A stretch of DNA of 64,000 nucleotides from NCBI RefSeq assembly GCF_018131105.1, contig NZ_JAFCJI010000001.1, forward strand, positions 2,790,001-2,854,000, read 5' to 3'. The position numbers and the translations under genes are program-made. Shown piece after piece: positions 37,868 to 46,310 of this stretch (the first letter of the stretch is position 1; each line of letters begins with the position of its first letter). This stretch comes from Bradyrhizobium manausense (GTDB taxonomy: Bacteria > Pseudomonadota > Alphaproteobacteria > Rhizobiales > Xanthobacteraceae). The notes beneath the pieces were generated by a model, which was not told the DNA's origin, made no database searches, and worked only from the letters and a program-made list of their open reading frames with translations.

Positions 37868-38830
37868 TCAAGCTGCAGACCTTGTGGAATCATGCGGACC
37901 AAGGTCCCGGTTTTTGCGCCACTGTGCCGGCGTGATGCCCATGTGAGTCTTGAAGGCGCGCTGGAACGCGGCTTCGGATTGATACCCGACCGCTTCCGCC
38001 ACGGCGCTGGTCGAAAGCGAAGATTTCCTCAGCTCATTCGCTGCGAGGGTCATGCGGATATCGGTCAGGAGATCTGCGGCGGAGCGCCCGAGCTTCTCCT
38101 GGAATTGCCGCGCGAGCGTGGCTCGCGACATGCCGCACAGACGCGCGAGCTCGGGCAGCGACCATGCGCGCGCCGGCTCGTTGAAGAGAGCGGCCACCGC
38201 CGGCGCAAGGCGCGGATAACCGGCCAAGGCAAGCAGACCGCGCGGCGCGTCGTCGGTGAGGCTGGCAAGCCGCAGCACCAGCGCGAACATCGCGCTCGAT
38301 AGCGCGTTCAACATCGCGCGGCCGCCGAGACGATCCTCTGCGGACTCGCGGCGCATCAGGGCGACGAGGCCGGCGAGTTGACCCGCCGTGTCTCTTTCGC
38401 CGGCGTCAGCGCCGGCATGCACGACGAGACGCGGCGGCAAATAGCTGCGCAACAGGCGGTCGTGCGGCGGCGCGATGGCGAAATGTCCGCACAACAGATC
38501 GAGCCGTTGGTCCGAGCCGGGGTTTTCGCTGATCGTGAAATTGAGCGACGCGCGGTTGTGCGCCGGCAGCGGCGCGGCCCCGCTGCCGTCGTGCATGACG
38601 TGTCGGGGATTCCCGGGAAGCAGCAGGATGTCGCCGACCTCGAGTTTCAGCGGCCGGCCCCCTGTCGGATCGTCCAGCATCGCCGAGCCGGCAAGCACCG
38701 CGTGATACGGGATTTCGTTCGGCTCTCCCGGCCCCTGATCGATGCGCCAGGGCGCACCGTAATTGCAGCGCAGGTCGAGCCGTCCGCGCACCGGCATCAT
38801 CTCGAACAGCCGGCTCAGCCAATCCATCAC
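37868..38830 (-). CDS. AraC-family regulator with RclR-like cupin domain
   Basis: The 320-residue protein has an N-terminal cupin (about 1-170) of the Cupin_6 type and a C-terminal double HTH (about 215-310; WSLPELARLCGMSRATLARQFQEKLG, AVAEAVGYQSEAAFQRAF). The start DWLSRLFEMMPVRGRLDLRC resembles E. coli RclR, the hypochlorite sensor. Cys22 aligns with RclR Cys21, but the residues matching RclR Cys86 and Cys89 are not cysteine here. The gene is divergent from a carboxymuconolactone decarboxylase-like and a DUF417 gene, which it very likely controls. A TATAAT sequence lies in the 124-bp gap. Confidence 0.9.
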   Translation of the reverse strand: MMDWLSRLFEMMPVRGRLDLRCNYGAPWRIDQGPGEPNEIPYHAVLAGSAMLDDPTGGRPLKLEVGDILLLPGNPRHVMHDGSGAAPLPAHNRASLNFTISENPGSDQRLDLLCGHFAIAPPHDRLLRSYLPPRLVVHAGADAGERDTAGQLAGLVALMRRESAEDRLGGRAMLNALSSAMFALVLRLASLTDDAPRGLLALAGYPRLAPAVAALFNEPARAWSLPELARLCGMSRATLARQFQEKLGRSAADLLTDIRMTLAANELRKSSLSTSAVAEAVGYQSEAAFQRAFKTHMGITPAQWRKNRDLGPHDSTRSAA

Positions 38831-38954
38831 AGTCTCCCGATCGGTTTTGAGTTATTTGAGCATATAATCGAGACTTTATGGCATTTAAAGTATCAAATCG
38901 GAACCCTAATGTCACTCCGCAATCGCTCATCAACCTGAACCAAGGAGTGCGAAC

Positions 38955-39491
38955 ATGTCCCGTCTTTCCGTTCCTCATCTCGAATCCGCAACCGGCGCGA
39001 CCGCTGAAATCTATGGCCAGATCAAGAAGGCGATCGGCAGTGTGCCCAACACCTTTGCCGCGATCGGCGCCCACGGGCCGGATGCGCTCAAGGCCGTCCT
39101 GCTTGCCGACAGCGTGCTCGCTTCGGGTTCGCTATCGAAGCGCGACCAGGAAACCATCAAGCTCGTTATCTCCGAGGTCGCCGGTTGCGACTATTGCGTG
39201 GCGGCGCACAGCCTGCTTGGCAAGCTCGCGGGACTGAAGCCCGAAGAGCTGCAGCGGATTCGCGAGCGCCGGGCGACCGGCGATGACAAGCGCGATGCGT
39301 TGGCCGGTTTCGTCCGCAAGCTCGCACAGTCCAGCGGCACCGTCAGCGACGCGGATTTCGCCGCGATCAAGGCCGCCGGCTACAGCGATGCTCAGCTCGT
39401 GGAGATCAGCCTCGCCTTCGCGACCACCGTCTTCACCAATGTCTTCAACCGTATCAACGACACCGAGATCGACTTCCCCCCGGTCGCGTGA
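38955..39491 (+). CDS. Carboxymuconolactone decarboxylase-like (AhpD-type) protein
   Basis: This 178-residue helical protein has the redox motif GCDYCVAAHSLL, with Cys78, Cys81 and His85 as in AhpD/CMD alkylhydroperoxidases. Such proteins reduce peroxides using their CxxC site. It is preceded by an AAGGAG ribosome site and a promoter region divergent from the AraC gene. Its stop overlaps or abuts the DUF417 gene region, so the two are co-transcribed. A role in peroxide or chlorine stress is inferred from the neighbours. Confidence 0.92.
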   Translation: MSRLSVPHLESATGATAEIYGQIKKAIGSVPNTFAAIGAHGPDALKAVLLADSVLASGSLSKRDQETIKLVISEVAGCDYCVAAHSLLGKLAGLKPEELQRIRERRATGDDKRDALAGFVRKLAQSSGTVSDADFAAIKAAGYSDAQLVEISLAFATTVFTNVFNRINDTEIDFPPVA

Positions 39492-39532
39492 AGCGACCGC
39501 GCCCGTCTGATCTCCATGAAAGGATCGCAGTC

Positions 39533-40057
39533 ATGACCAGATTTTCCAACACCGCTGCGGTGTCCAACACCGCTCGAAAACCGTTTGTCCGCGCGCTGGA
39601 GAGTTCCGGCCTGCTGGCGGAGGATCTCGACTACAACGTCGTCCGGGCCTCCATGGTGATCATGTTTCTCTTCTTCGGCTACCAGAAGTGGTTTCCGTAC
39701 GAGTTCGAAAGACTGGTCCCGTTCATCAGCAACGGCCCGCTGATCTGGTGGCTCTATCCGGTGTTCGGCCACGCCGGCGCCAGCTATTTCCTGGGGGCAT
39801 CGGAGTGGACATTCGGCACCCTGCTGCTCGCGGGCTTCTGGGACAAGCGGCTCGGCATCCTCGGTGCGCTCGGTGCAACCGGCACCTTCATCGCGACGGT
39901 CACGATCATTCCGTTCATGCCGGACGGCTGGGACGTCGCCGCGGGAGGTTTCCCCGCGATGACCGGTGACGTGCCCTTCCTCATGAAGGACGTCGTCCTG
40001 CTTGCGGTCTCGTTCTATCTCCTGAGGCAGGACCTGGTCCGGCTGATCCGGCAATAA
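39533..40057 (+). CDS. DUF417 family (RclC/YkgB-like) inner-membrane protein
   Basis: The 174-residue protein starts at ATG 39533 (AAGGA 9 bp away). It has about four transmembrane helices (VVRASMVIMFLFFGYQKWF, LIWWLYPVFGH, TLLLAGFW, VVLLAVSFYLL) and the family's YQKWFPYE motif. In E. coli the related RclC belongs to the rclABC reactive-chlorine resistance operon, controlled by RclR. Together with the divergent RclR-like gene this suggests an oxidative/chlorine response locus without RclA or RclB. Confidence 0.88.
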   Translation: MTRFSNTAAVSNTARKPFVRALESSGLLAEDLDYNVVRASMVIMFLFFGYQKWFPYEFERLVPFISNGPLIWWLYPVFGHAGASYFLGASEWTFGTLLLAGFWDKRLGILGALGATGTFIATVTIIPFMPDGWDVAAGGFPAMTGDVPFLMKDVVLLAVSFYLLRQDLVRLIRQ

Positions 40058-40077
40058 TGTTTGGATCAACACGCAAA

Positions 40078-40105
40078 AACCTCCGGACCCTAAGGCCCGG
40101 AGGTT
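40078..40105 (+). terminator. Intrinsic terminator-like hairpin after the DUF417 gene
   Basis: AACCTCCGG (40078-40086) pairs with CCGGAGGTT (40097-40105), giving a 9-bp perfect stem around a 10-base loop, 21 bp after the stop. It is followed by GCATTTC, a weak U-rich tail. Confidence 0.6.
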
Positions 40106-40150
40106 GCATTTCGGACCAGCCGTTCGTCCCGGTCATGAAGCGACAACCAA

Positions 40151-40684
40151 CTATGGGGCCAACCTCTGCTCGGCGACGATGCGCACAGGCGGAAACACGA
40201 CGCAATCCACCACATCAAACATCACTTCGATGCTACGATCGAACGCCCGTGCAAAGGCAATGGCATCATCGCGCCGTTCGTCGGCGATGCCGGTGCCGAG
40301 TGTACAATGCGGCGTCCACGCACCGGGCCGGTAATGAGGTCGACAATGCGCTGGATCGATAGTCGCGCTGACAGCGCGATGGATGCGAGCCAAGGCCTCG
40401 TCGACCGACGGCTCCGCCCAGAGCACAAGCGGAGACCCTTCGAACCAGCGGATTCGCTCGAACGCGATACGCAGTTGCGTTTCACCGGCTACGGCCGCCA
40501 GCATGGCAGTCCATGCGGTCTCTTCGTCGACCGCGGGCCCATCATAGATCGCAAATGTAAAATGCGGACGGTAGCGGAGCGCGCGCATCGATGGCGTGGC
40601 CTCGAACGCGCCGACCTGGTCCCACAACCGCTCGATCTCGTCTGCCGAACTGTTGTCGGCTCGGATGTTGATCGCCAATGCCAC
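40151..40684 (-). CDS. 2H phosphoesterase family (2'-5' RNA ligase-like) protein
   Basis: The 177 residues contain two HxT/S motifs about 85 residues apart: His41-Phe-Thr43 (RPHFTFAIYD) and His126-Cys-Thr128 (PHCTLG). These form the symmetric active site of the 2H/LigT fold. Members cleave or ligate 2'-5' or cyclic phosphodiester bonds in RNA and nucleotides. No obvious operon partner exists. The function here could be cyclic phosphodiester hydrolysis rather than RNA ligation. Confidence 0.85.
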   Translation of the reverse strand: MALAINIRADNSSADEIERLWDQVGAFEATPSMRALRYRPHFTFAIYDGPAVDEETAWTAMLAAVAGETQLRIAFERIRWFEGSPLVLWAEPSVDEALARIHRAVSATIDPAHCRPHYRPGAWTPHCTLGTGIADERRDDAIAFARAFDRSIEVMFDVVDCVVFPPVRIVAEQRLAP

Positions 40685-40749
40685 AGACTCACCCAGCGCG
40701 TTGAAACACCAAAATCGAAATAGCGGGAGGGTGACTTCAAGACATGTCC

Positions 40750-42567
40750 CTACGCCATCAATCGCTGCACGAGCGCCGATTCACTTGAGTACGTCAAAAG
40801 CGCTTCGTGAGTCGCCCGCGTCACCCCAACATAGGTCAGTCTCACACATTCCTCGATCTCCTCGCCGTGACGACCTAGCAGGCCCAGCCCCGCAATAGCG
40901 ACGCACGGAAACTCGAGTCCTTTCGCTGTGTGCATGCTCAAGAAACGCACAGCGGCACGCTTCGTCGAAATTCTGTTCCTGTTGTTTTTGGCCATGTCGA
41001 TTGGCACATCATGCTTGGCGAGGACCTGAGCGACCCGCTCCCCGATCCAGTGCTCCGGATAAAGGCAAGCCATTTGCGGCCACTCGTATCCGGCCTTCTT
41101 CCGCCCGAGAAACCACTCGGCGACGCAGTGAGCTTCTGCGTCGATGCTCACACACTGCCGCACGTCCGGCGCCAGTCCCTGCCGGCCCGCATCTTCCGGC
41201 AGCAGTACGGGGTGCTCATCATCGGCCGTCGTGCCGGGAGCACCGATCACGTCCGCAGCGAAGCGTCGCGCAAAGGCAACGATTTGCGCGGTGTTGCGGT
41301 AGTTGACTTTCAGCACCGTCGTCCGGCCGGTCGCTTCGATTCCAAGCTGTTTCCACACCGGCCGCTCACGCCCCTTGTAGATAGCTTGTATGTCGTCGTA
41401 GACGACCATCAGTGCCTTCGTGCGCGGGTTCACCATCTTGGCCGCCAGCGCGAGCCATTGCGGCTCGAAGTCGTGCGCCTCGTCGATCAGGACAGCGTCG
41501 TACTGTTCCATCGGGATGTGCCCCTGATCGACAGCCTTGACCACCTCTGAGACGCTCGCAGCCAGTCGCTGCGCGTAGTCCGGATAATCTCGCTCGGATG
41601 GAGCGGGAATCCCGTAGGTCCGCAGCATCCGGTAACACCAGCCATGAAAGGTGAGGACCTGAACACGGTGCTCCACGCCCCTCGCCTGCATGGCGTCTTC
41701 GAGCCGGCCCGCGATGCCATTGGCGTAACACAGGATGAGCACCGGCTTTGTCGCCCCGCGCGCCAGATACTCGGCGCGAAAGGCAAGGATCAGCGTTTTG
41801 CCCGATCCCGCCACGCCGCGAATGATCCGATGGCCCTCGCCGAGGCTGCGCGCGATCTGCTCCTGTTGCATGTCCATGACCGCGAGCGTCCGGTCGGACG
41901 GATCGGGCGCGGGGGCTTCGTCCAGCGGCAACGCAATCTGCCGAATGCGGATCTCGGGAAACATCAGCGCACGCAGCCGGTCGAACTGCGGCATCGACAG
42001 CGGCTCTCCGAAACGCGGAGCAACCATGCGCCACAATCTAGCGCGGAATCCTTCGGGGTCCGCGCCCTCGGTCATTTCATCCTTGAAGACACACAGGTGC
42101 TCGGCGAACACCTCCTTGAGTTCGGTCTGATCGAACTGCCGGCGCGTGATGTTCGTGAACACGGCCCCGAAGCCGAACGGAACGATGGATTTGCCCATGA
42201 AGCGATGACCTGACGGAAACAGCAATTGCCCATCCCGTTCCAGCGTGCGCACGACATCGAACGTATACTTGCGCGCCTGCTCCAGCGGATTGCTCTCACG
42301 CACCATGCCGCGAGCCGTCAGCAGTTCGACTTTTATCTTGTCGGCCGACACGATCGACTCCAGGCGCCAATCCTTCACCTCAAGCACGAGCAGGCCGTTC
42401 GCCGGGTGAACGATGATAAAGTCCGGATGCCGGCTGCGCGGGCCTACCGGCAGATTGTGCCAAACGACGGCATTCTCTTCGAGGAAGTCCTTGAGGCGCT
42501 CAGCGAGTCGCAGCTCGCCACGTGTGTCGAAGCGTGCGAAGCCGAGGCTAGGGATCAATGTCGCCAT
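40750..42567 (-). CDS. NERD-domain UvrD/PcrA-type SF1 helicase
   Basis: The 605 residues begin with a NERD nuclease-related domain (about 15-125; RHPDFIIVHPANGLLVLEVKDW, a PD-(D/E)xK-like core with D...E-V-K). An SF1 helicase follows: Walker A GVAGSGKT, Walker B VLIDEAHDFEP, motif III region, KVNYRNTAQIV (IV), FLSMHTAKGLEF (V) and YVGVTRATHE (VI). NERD-helicases are thought to process foreign or damaged DNA and are frequent in defence-rich loci. It lies outside the island, 175 bp left of the tRNA-derived att repeat. Confidence 0.88.
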   Translation of the reverse strand: MATLIPSLGFARFDTRGELRLAERLKDFLEENAVVWHNLPVGPRSRHPDFIIVHPANGLLVLEVKDWRLESIVSADKIKVELLTARGMVRESNPLEQARKYTFDVVRTLERDGQLLFPSGHRFMGKSIVPFGFGAVFTNITRRQFDQTELKEVFAEHLCVFKDEMTEGADPEGFRARLWRMVAPRFGEPLSMPQFDRLRALMFPEIRIRQIALPLDEAPAPDPSDRTLAVMDMQQEQIARSLGEGHRIIRGVAGSGKTLILAFRAEYLARGATKPVLILCYANGIAGRLEDAMQARGVEHRVQVLTFHGWCYRMLRTYGIPAPSERDYPDYAQRLAASVSEVVKAVDQGHIPMEQYDAVLIDEAHDFEPQWLALAAKMVNPRTKALMVVYDDIQAIYKGRERPVWKQLGIEATGRTTVLKVNYRNTAQIVAFARRFAADVIGAPGTTADDEHPVLLPEDAGRQGLAPDVRQCVSIDAEAHCVAEWFLGRKKAGYEWPQMACLYPEHWIGERVAQVLAKHDVPIDMAKNNRNRISTKRAAVRFLSMHTAKGLEFPCVAIAGLGLLGRHGEEIEECVRLTYVGVTRATHEALLTYSSESALVQRLMA

Positions 42568-42742
42568 GTGCCTCCGAGAGGTTGAGAACCAACTCGGAGC
42601 CTAACACGACCCCAACACGCATTGGATCAAAGCGCGCGGGTCCACCCCTCCGCAACTTAAGCGCTATCCTAGTGGCGGTTTTCAGAGAAACGGTCGGGCC
42701 GGGGCAACTTCAACGCCCGGGCCTTCAGCGCATTGAAGGCGC

Positions 42743-42789
42743 TGGCGCTCCCTAGGGGAATCGAACCCCTGTTTCAGCCTTGAGAGGGC
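42743..42789 (-). repeat. Left attachment site (tRNA-Glu 3' fragment)
   Basis: It is identical over 47 bp to 61313-61359. Read on the minus strand it is the anticodon loop, anticodon stem 3' side, T arm and acceptor 3' side with CCA of tRNA-Glu. The sequence diverges at the loop, so no full tRNA exists here. The integrase gene starts 145 bp to the right. Confidence 0.9.
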
Positions 42790-42832
42790 TGGGATTTTTT
42801 TATTTGCCCGTTCGCCGTCGTTCGTCACTATT

Positions 42833-42851
42833 CAATAAAATCAATGTCTTA
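42833..42851. repeat. Left terminal inverted repeat of the island
   Basis: CAATAAAATCAATG followed by any base and CTTA recurs in inverted orientation at 61296-61314 with one mismatch. The right copy touches the tRNA CCA end. It may be an integrase core- or accessory-binding site. Confidence 0.55.
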
Positions 42852-42894
42852 CGCAATCTGCGTCCGCCATTGTTCCCGGCCGCACGCCTATGTA

Positions 42895-42921
42895 TATTTG
42901 ACGGATATTTGACGACTTTTG
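42895..42921. repeat. 27-bp direct repeat, island left copy (arm-type integrase site candidate)
   Basis: It is identical to 61258-61284. It contains the tandem unit TATTTGACG twice (TATTTGACGGATATTTGACG), which is the layout of arm-type binding sites for P4-like integrases. It ends at the integrase start. Confidence 0.65.
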
Positions 42922-42933
42922 GGACGGATGCCA

Positions 42934-44319
42934 ATGGCGAAGACACTCACAGAGGCGCAGATCACGACGGCGAAGGCGCGCTCCAGGCTGGGCCTTGGCG
43001 TGCATTGGCGCCGGCTCGATACCGAGGCTCACCTCGGCTATCGCAGGGGCAAACGCAGCGGTGTGTGGCTGGTGCGCTGGCGCAATCACTTTGACGGTGC
43101 CGACTACCGGCAGGCGCCGATCGGCATCGCCAACGACATCAACGACAAGCCCGCCGAGGGGACACTGACTTTCGACCAGGCGACGAAGGAGGCGCGGGAC
43201 TTCGTCACGCGGTCCAGAACGGAAGCTGCCGCGCAAGCTGCCGGTCCGGCGCCAACCGTGCAGACGGCGGTCGAGGCCTACATCAAAGAGCGTAATGCTC
43301 GCGATAGCCGAAGGTCGGGGCGTGAAGTTCGATCCGACGCCGGACATCGGCTGCGACGCTATGTTCTCGGCCAGGAGAAACGGGGTAATCAGAAAGCCAT
43401 CGCGCCCGCCCCTCTTGCCGCTGTCGAGTTGCACGCGCTGAAGGAAGATGACCTTTTGACTTGGCGCGACGAACTGCCCGAAGAACTGAAAGCCACGACG
43501 AAGCATCGGCTCTCGAACGACCTCAAGGCTGCGCTGAATGCAGCATGGCCGCGGCTGTCCGCGGAGCAGAAGAAACTCAACCCTACCTTCCTCGCGATTG
43601 TGAAGGACGGCTTCAAGGCTGAGCGCATCGATGATGATGACGATGCATCCATCGCGCGGGACAACCAGATCCTCACCGACGCGCAGGTCGGCAATCTGCT
43701 TCGTGCGGCGGGCGAGATCGATGCGGAGCAGGACAGTGAGGGTGACCTTTACCGGCTCGTGATCTGCCTTGCCGCCACCGGCGCACGGTTTGCGCAGGTG
43801 CGGCGGATGCGCGTCAGCGATGCCCAACTCAAGGAGCGCCGCTTAATGATGCCGGGCTCCTACAAGGGACGCGGCGGCAACGGTGGCTCCGTTCCGATTC
43901 CGGTGGGCGACGACGTGATCGAGGTCCTGCTGCCGGCGATCGTAGGCCGCCCAAAAGAGGCCCCCCTGTTCGAGCGCTGGAGCTACGAGCAGCAGCCCCA
44001 CAGCATCACTTGGAAGAGGTCAGAGCGCGGTCCTTGGAAAACCGCGGAACTGACGCGCCCGTGGCGCGCGATCCGCCACCGCGCCGAATTACCAGAGGTC
44101 ATTCCCTATGCCCTGCGGCACACCAGCATTGTCCGCGGCCTGCGAAACGGCCTACCCATTCAGCAGGTTGCAAAACTCCACAATACGTCCGTGACGATGA
44201 TCGAGCGGCATTACGCAAAATACATCGCCACGGCCTTAGAAGCTCTCGCCCGCGCGGCGGTCGTGCCGCTGGTGCCACCGCAGAGCGGGAATGTGGTTAC
44301 GATGACGGGGCGCGGGTGA
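42934..44319 (+). CDS. Tyrosine site-specific integrase
   Basis: The 461 residues (start ATG 42934; ATG 42928 and TTG 42919 are alternatives) have an N-terminal SAM-like core-binding region and a C-terminal catalytic domain. The visible catalytic residues are Arg285 in ATGAR, the box PYALRHTSI (Arg395, His396, with Tyr392 where many have His) and the nucleophile Tyr427 in ERHYAKY. It sits next to the left attachment repeat, pointing into the island, and should excise or insert it at tRNA-Glu. The gene is adjacent to the displaced tRNA fragment rather than to the intact tRNA. Confidence 0.93.
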   Translation: MAKTLTEAQITTAKARSRLGLGVHWRRLDTEAHLGYRRGKRSGVWLVRWRNHFDGADYRQAPIGIANDINDKPAEGTLTFDQATKEARDFVTRSRTEAAAQAAGPAPTVQTAVEAYIKERNARDSRRSGREVRSDAGHRLRRYVLGQEKRGNQKAIAPAPLAAVELHALKEDDLLTWRDELPEELKATTKHRLSNDLKAALNAAWPRLSAEQKKLNPTFLAIVKDGFKAERIDDDDDASIARDNQILTDAQVGNLLRAAGEIDAEQDSEGDLYRLVICLAATGARFAQVRRMRVSDAQLKERRLMMPGSYKGRGGNGGSVPIPVGDDVIEVLLPAIVGRPKEAPLFERWSYEQQPHSITWKRSERGPWKTAELTRPWRAIRHRAELPEVIPYALRHTSIVRGLRNGLPIQQVAKLHNTSVTMIERHYAKYIATALEALARAAVVPLVPPQSGNVVTMTGRG

Positions 44320-44537
44320 ATACAGTTCTAGCGCTTCAAAGTGTCAGTTCGTGGAAGCGGCTGAGTGGCTCGCATGGTTGAGCAAGCAGCCGAAGAACAA
44401 GGTGAGAGATCGAGCAGCACTTGGTGTTCACCCGTGTCGCGGCACATTGCCCTTGTTGTGGAGCTGACCCACGGCTTGAATTGTCGGCGCGCGTTCCGCT
44501 TGACACGCGCTGGCTCGATTAAGCCCCACGAGCAGCA

Positions 44538-45206
44538 ATGATGAGGACTCGAAATTGGATCCCGTTGAGCGACGCGTTCGATCTCGTTGCCGGGACCTCT
44601 CTGATGGAACTGAGGGCCAAGACAATATTGCTCCAACTACCTAGTGCTTGGAGCCTTTCCGACGCGATCGGCCTGGTGACCGAAGAAGGCATGAGCGAGG
44701 CAGCCAGAGTCGGGCACTTACAGTTCAGCGGCCTCAGAACGGAGTCAGCTAAAGCGCATGATCTCGTGCCGACGACGTGGTTTGAGGCGCGAGCTGGGAA
44801 GACGGTCGTGGCGCCTCGAGGATTTGATACTGACCACGATATGCTTTGCTTCACTCCCCTGCATCAGGTGCAGGACGAGGATTTTGATCTGGCGGCGGAC
44901 TTCGAAATCAAGGACCGTGCCAAGCCATCGCGCTGGTACGATGTACTGACAGAGACGACCACTTTAGAGGCCTTTCTAGGAGTGCTTGGTGGCGGCATGC
45001 CGGCGCCACCGCCTATAAAACGTCGCCCAAGCACCGCAGCCATCAACGGCGCCATCGCCAAGCTTGGCACTGCCGGCGCGATTATAACCGAAAGCGCGGT
45101 TGTCCACGCGTTGCAAAATGAGGGTTACGCACCAACGCGCGAGCCCGTTCGTGAGGCCATCAAAAGGTCCGGCCAAGGCCGGAAAGCCGGCAGGCCGCCC
45201 CAATAA
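44538..45206 (+). CDS. Hypothetical island protein, 222 residues
   Basis: The protein starts MMRTRNWIPLSDAFDLVAGT and has a central Asp/Glu-rich stretch (DEDFDLAADFEIKDRAKPSRWYD). The C-terminal 65 residues look like a small winged-helix DNA-binding domain (GTAGAIITESAVVHALQNEGYAPTREPVREAIKRSG, basic tail RKAGRPPQ). It may be an island-encoded regulator. No homologous family is recognised. It follows the integrase on the same strand after a 218-bp gap. Confidence 0.7.
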   Translation: MMRTRNWIPLSDAFDLVAGTSLMELRAKTILLQLPSAWSLSDAIGLVTEEGMSEAARVGHLQFSGLRTESAKAHDLVPTTWFEARAGKTVVAPRGFDTDHDMLCFTPLHQVQDEDFDLAADFEIKDRAKPSRWYDVLTETTTLEAFLGVLGGGMPAPPPIKRRPSTAAINGAIAKLGTAGAIITESAVVHALQNEGYAPTREPVREAIKRSGQGRKAGRPPQ

Positions 45207-45227
45207 TTCGCCGAAACCCTAAACGCC

Positions 45228-45259
45228 GCGAATTTTCGTCGTCGCCGGCGAATTTTCGT
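45228..45259. repeat. Tandem 12-bp direct repeats upstream of the AlpA-like gene
   Basis: GCGAATTTTCGT occurs at 45228-45239 and 45248-45259, exactly 20 bp (two helical turns) apart, just upstream of the HTH gene at 45317. This is the expected spacing for two dimers of a regulator on one face, or for iteron-like initiator sites. Confidence 0.5.
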
Positions 45260-45316
45260 TCGTGGCACTTCGCAGCACGTCAAGCGCAATCGCGCGCATA
45301 CGAAAGGACGTGCTGA

Positions 45317-45541
45317 ATGTCTCCCCATCTTGCTGCTGATCTGAGTCAGTCGGTCATTCCCGGCGGCGCAATGACAATCGCCGAATTTTGCGCCTGGGCG
45401 CGCATCGGCAGGACCATGGCCTACGCAGAAATCAAAGCCGGCCGCCTCGCGCTGCGCAAGGCAGGTGCGAAGTCCCTGATTACCAGAGACGCCGCAGAAG
45501 CATGGCTTCGTTCGCTGCCCGTCGCCGGGACGGCAAGCTGA
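45317..45541 (+). CDS. AlpA/excisionase-like small HTH protein
   Basis: The 74 residues form a MerR/Xis-type winged helix: MTIAEFCAWARIGRTMAYAEIKAGRL, then LITRDAAEAWLRSLP. Proteins of this type bend att DNA or regulate the integrase (recombination directionality factor). The start at 45317 has AAAGGA 8 bp upstream; Met19 (45371) is an alternative. Its location between the integrase and the replication-like gene is typical of mobile islands. Confidence 0.8.
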   Translation: MSPHLAADLSQSVIPGGAMTIAEFCAWARIGRTMAYAEIKAGRLALRKAGAKSLITRDAAEAWLRSLPVAGTAS

Positions 45542-45627
45542 TCTCCACAAAAGCGCTGCCCTAGCGGGCTTTTCCAAAAAAGCGGTCGGGCCGACACCAA
45601 TCGGACACGGGCCTGTGAGGTTTCAAA

Positions 45628-45909
45628 ATGAACAAATCCGCCATTCAATCCTGCGACCTCGCTCAAGAGGATTACGACCATCCTCTGCGAGTAACTGATC
45701 CGAAAATCCGCATCCTGCTTCAGTTTGCGGGGCTACGCTACATGATCACGCAGGGGCACTGGGTGATCAGTGAGGCCACCAGATTGGGGCTCGCTCTGAA
45801 AGAAGGTCGCATGACGTCCGCGGAGGTGGACGCAGAATTGGACGAGATGGGCGCACTTGATCTGGTTTACCCGGATCTCATGGCTGCCGCGATGAGACGG
45901 GGGTCGTGA
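45628..45909 (+). CDS. Hypothetical island protein, 93 residues
   Basis: It is a small acidic protein with a helical C-terminal half (RMTSAEVDAELDEMGALDLVYPDLMAAAMRR) and no membrane helix. Its stop overlaps the start of the next gene (ATGATG region at 45906), so the two are translationally coupled. No function is recognised. Confidence 0.65.
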   Translation: MNKSAIQSCDLAQEDYDHPLRVTDPKIRILLQFAGLRYMITQGHWVISEATRLGLALKEGRMTSAEVDAELDEMGALDLVYPDLMAAAMRRGS

Positions 45910-46310
45910 TGTCGAGCTCATTCTCCAATAGGGAGCTGGATGAACAAGCCCTTGCGAGCGGCCGCGTGGCCAGATGGTTACGCGATCAGAGTCCGTGCCA
46001 ACATGGTTACGCGGTGTCCGATCGCGACCGCGTAAACACGACCAAGCTCGAGCAAGAGCCTTCGAATTGGGCGCCACTTCACCGCAAAGCGGCTCCCATC
46101 CTCACCCAAGCGGCTCTCGCCCTGTTCAGTAAGCAAGCTTGTCGTCTAGGCGCGAATGTGAGGCTCCGGCTCATTACCCATCGTGAAGCCGTCGAGATGC
46201 TGGAGGTCAAGGCAACCTACAAACAGCTCGTTCGAGCTCGCACGCTCGAGCTAGTCCAGCAAATGATGGCGGATGGCTTGAACCCAGGGAGGCCGGATGA
46301 ACACCGTTGA
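45906..46310 (+). CDS. Hypothetical island protein, 134 residues
   Basis: It overlaps the preceding gene by 4 bp and the following RepA-like gene by 14 bp, so the three are one unit. The middle contains a His/Lys-rich stretch and a helical C-terminus (NVRLRLITHREAVEMLEVKATYKQLVRARTLELVQQM), perhaps DNA-binding. Two TGGTTACGCG motifs lie within its coding sequence near 45974 and 46003; a full palindrome of that motif is found at 48222. Function unknown. Confidence 0.6.
   Translation: MMSSSFSNRELDEQALASGRVARWLRDQSPCQHGYAVSDRDRVNTTKLEQEPSNWAPLHRKAAPILTQAALALFSKQACRLGANVRLRLITHREAVEMLEVKATYKQLVRARTLELVQQMMADGLNPGRPDEHR

Noticed and set aside
42743..42789. Second tRNA-Glu gene
   Set aside because: Only the 3' part is present; the D arm, acceptor 5' side and anticodon stem 5' side are missing, so it is the attachment remnant.
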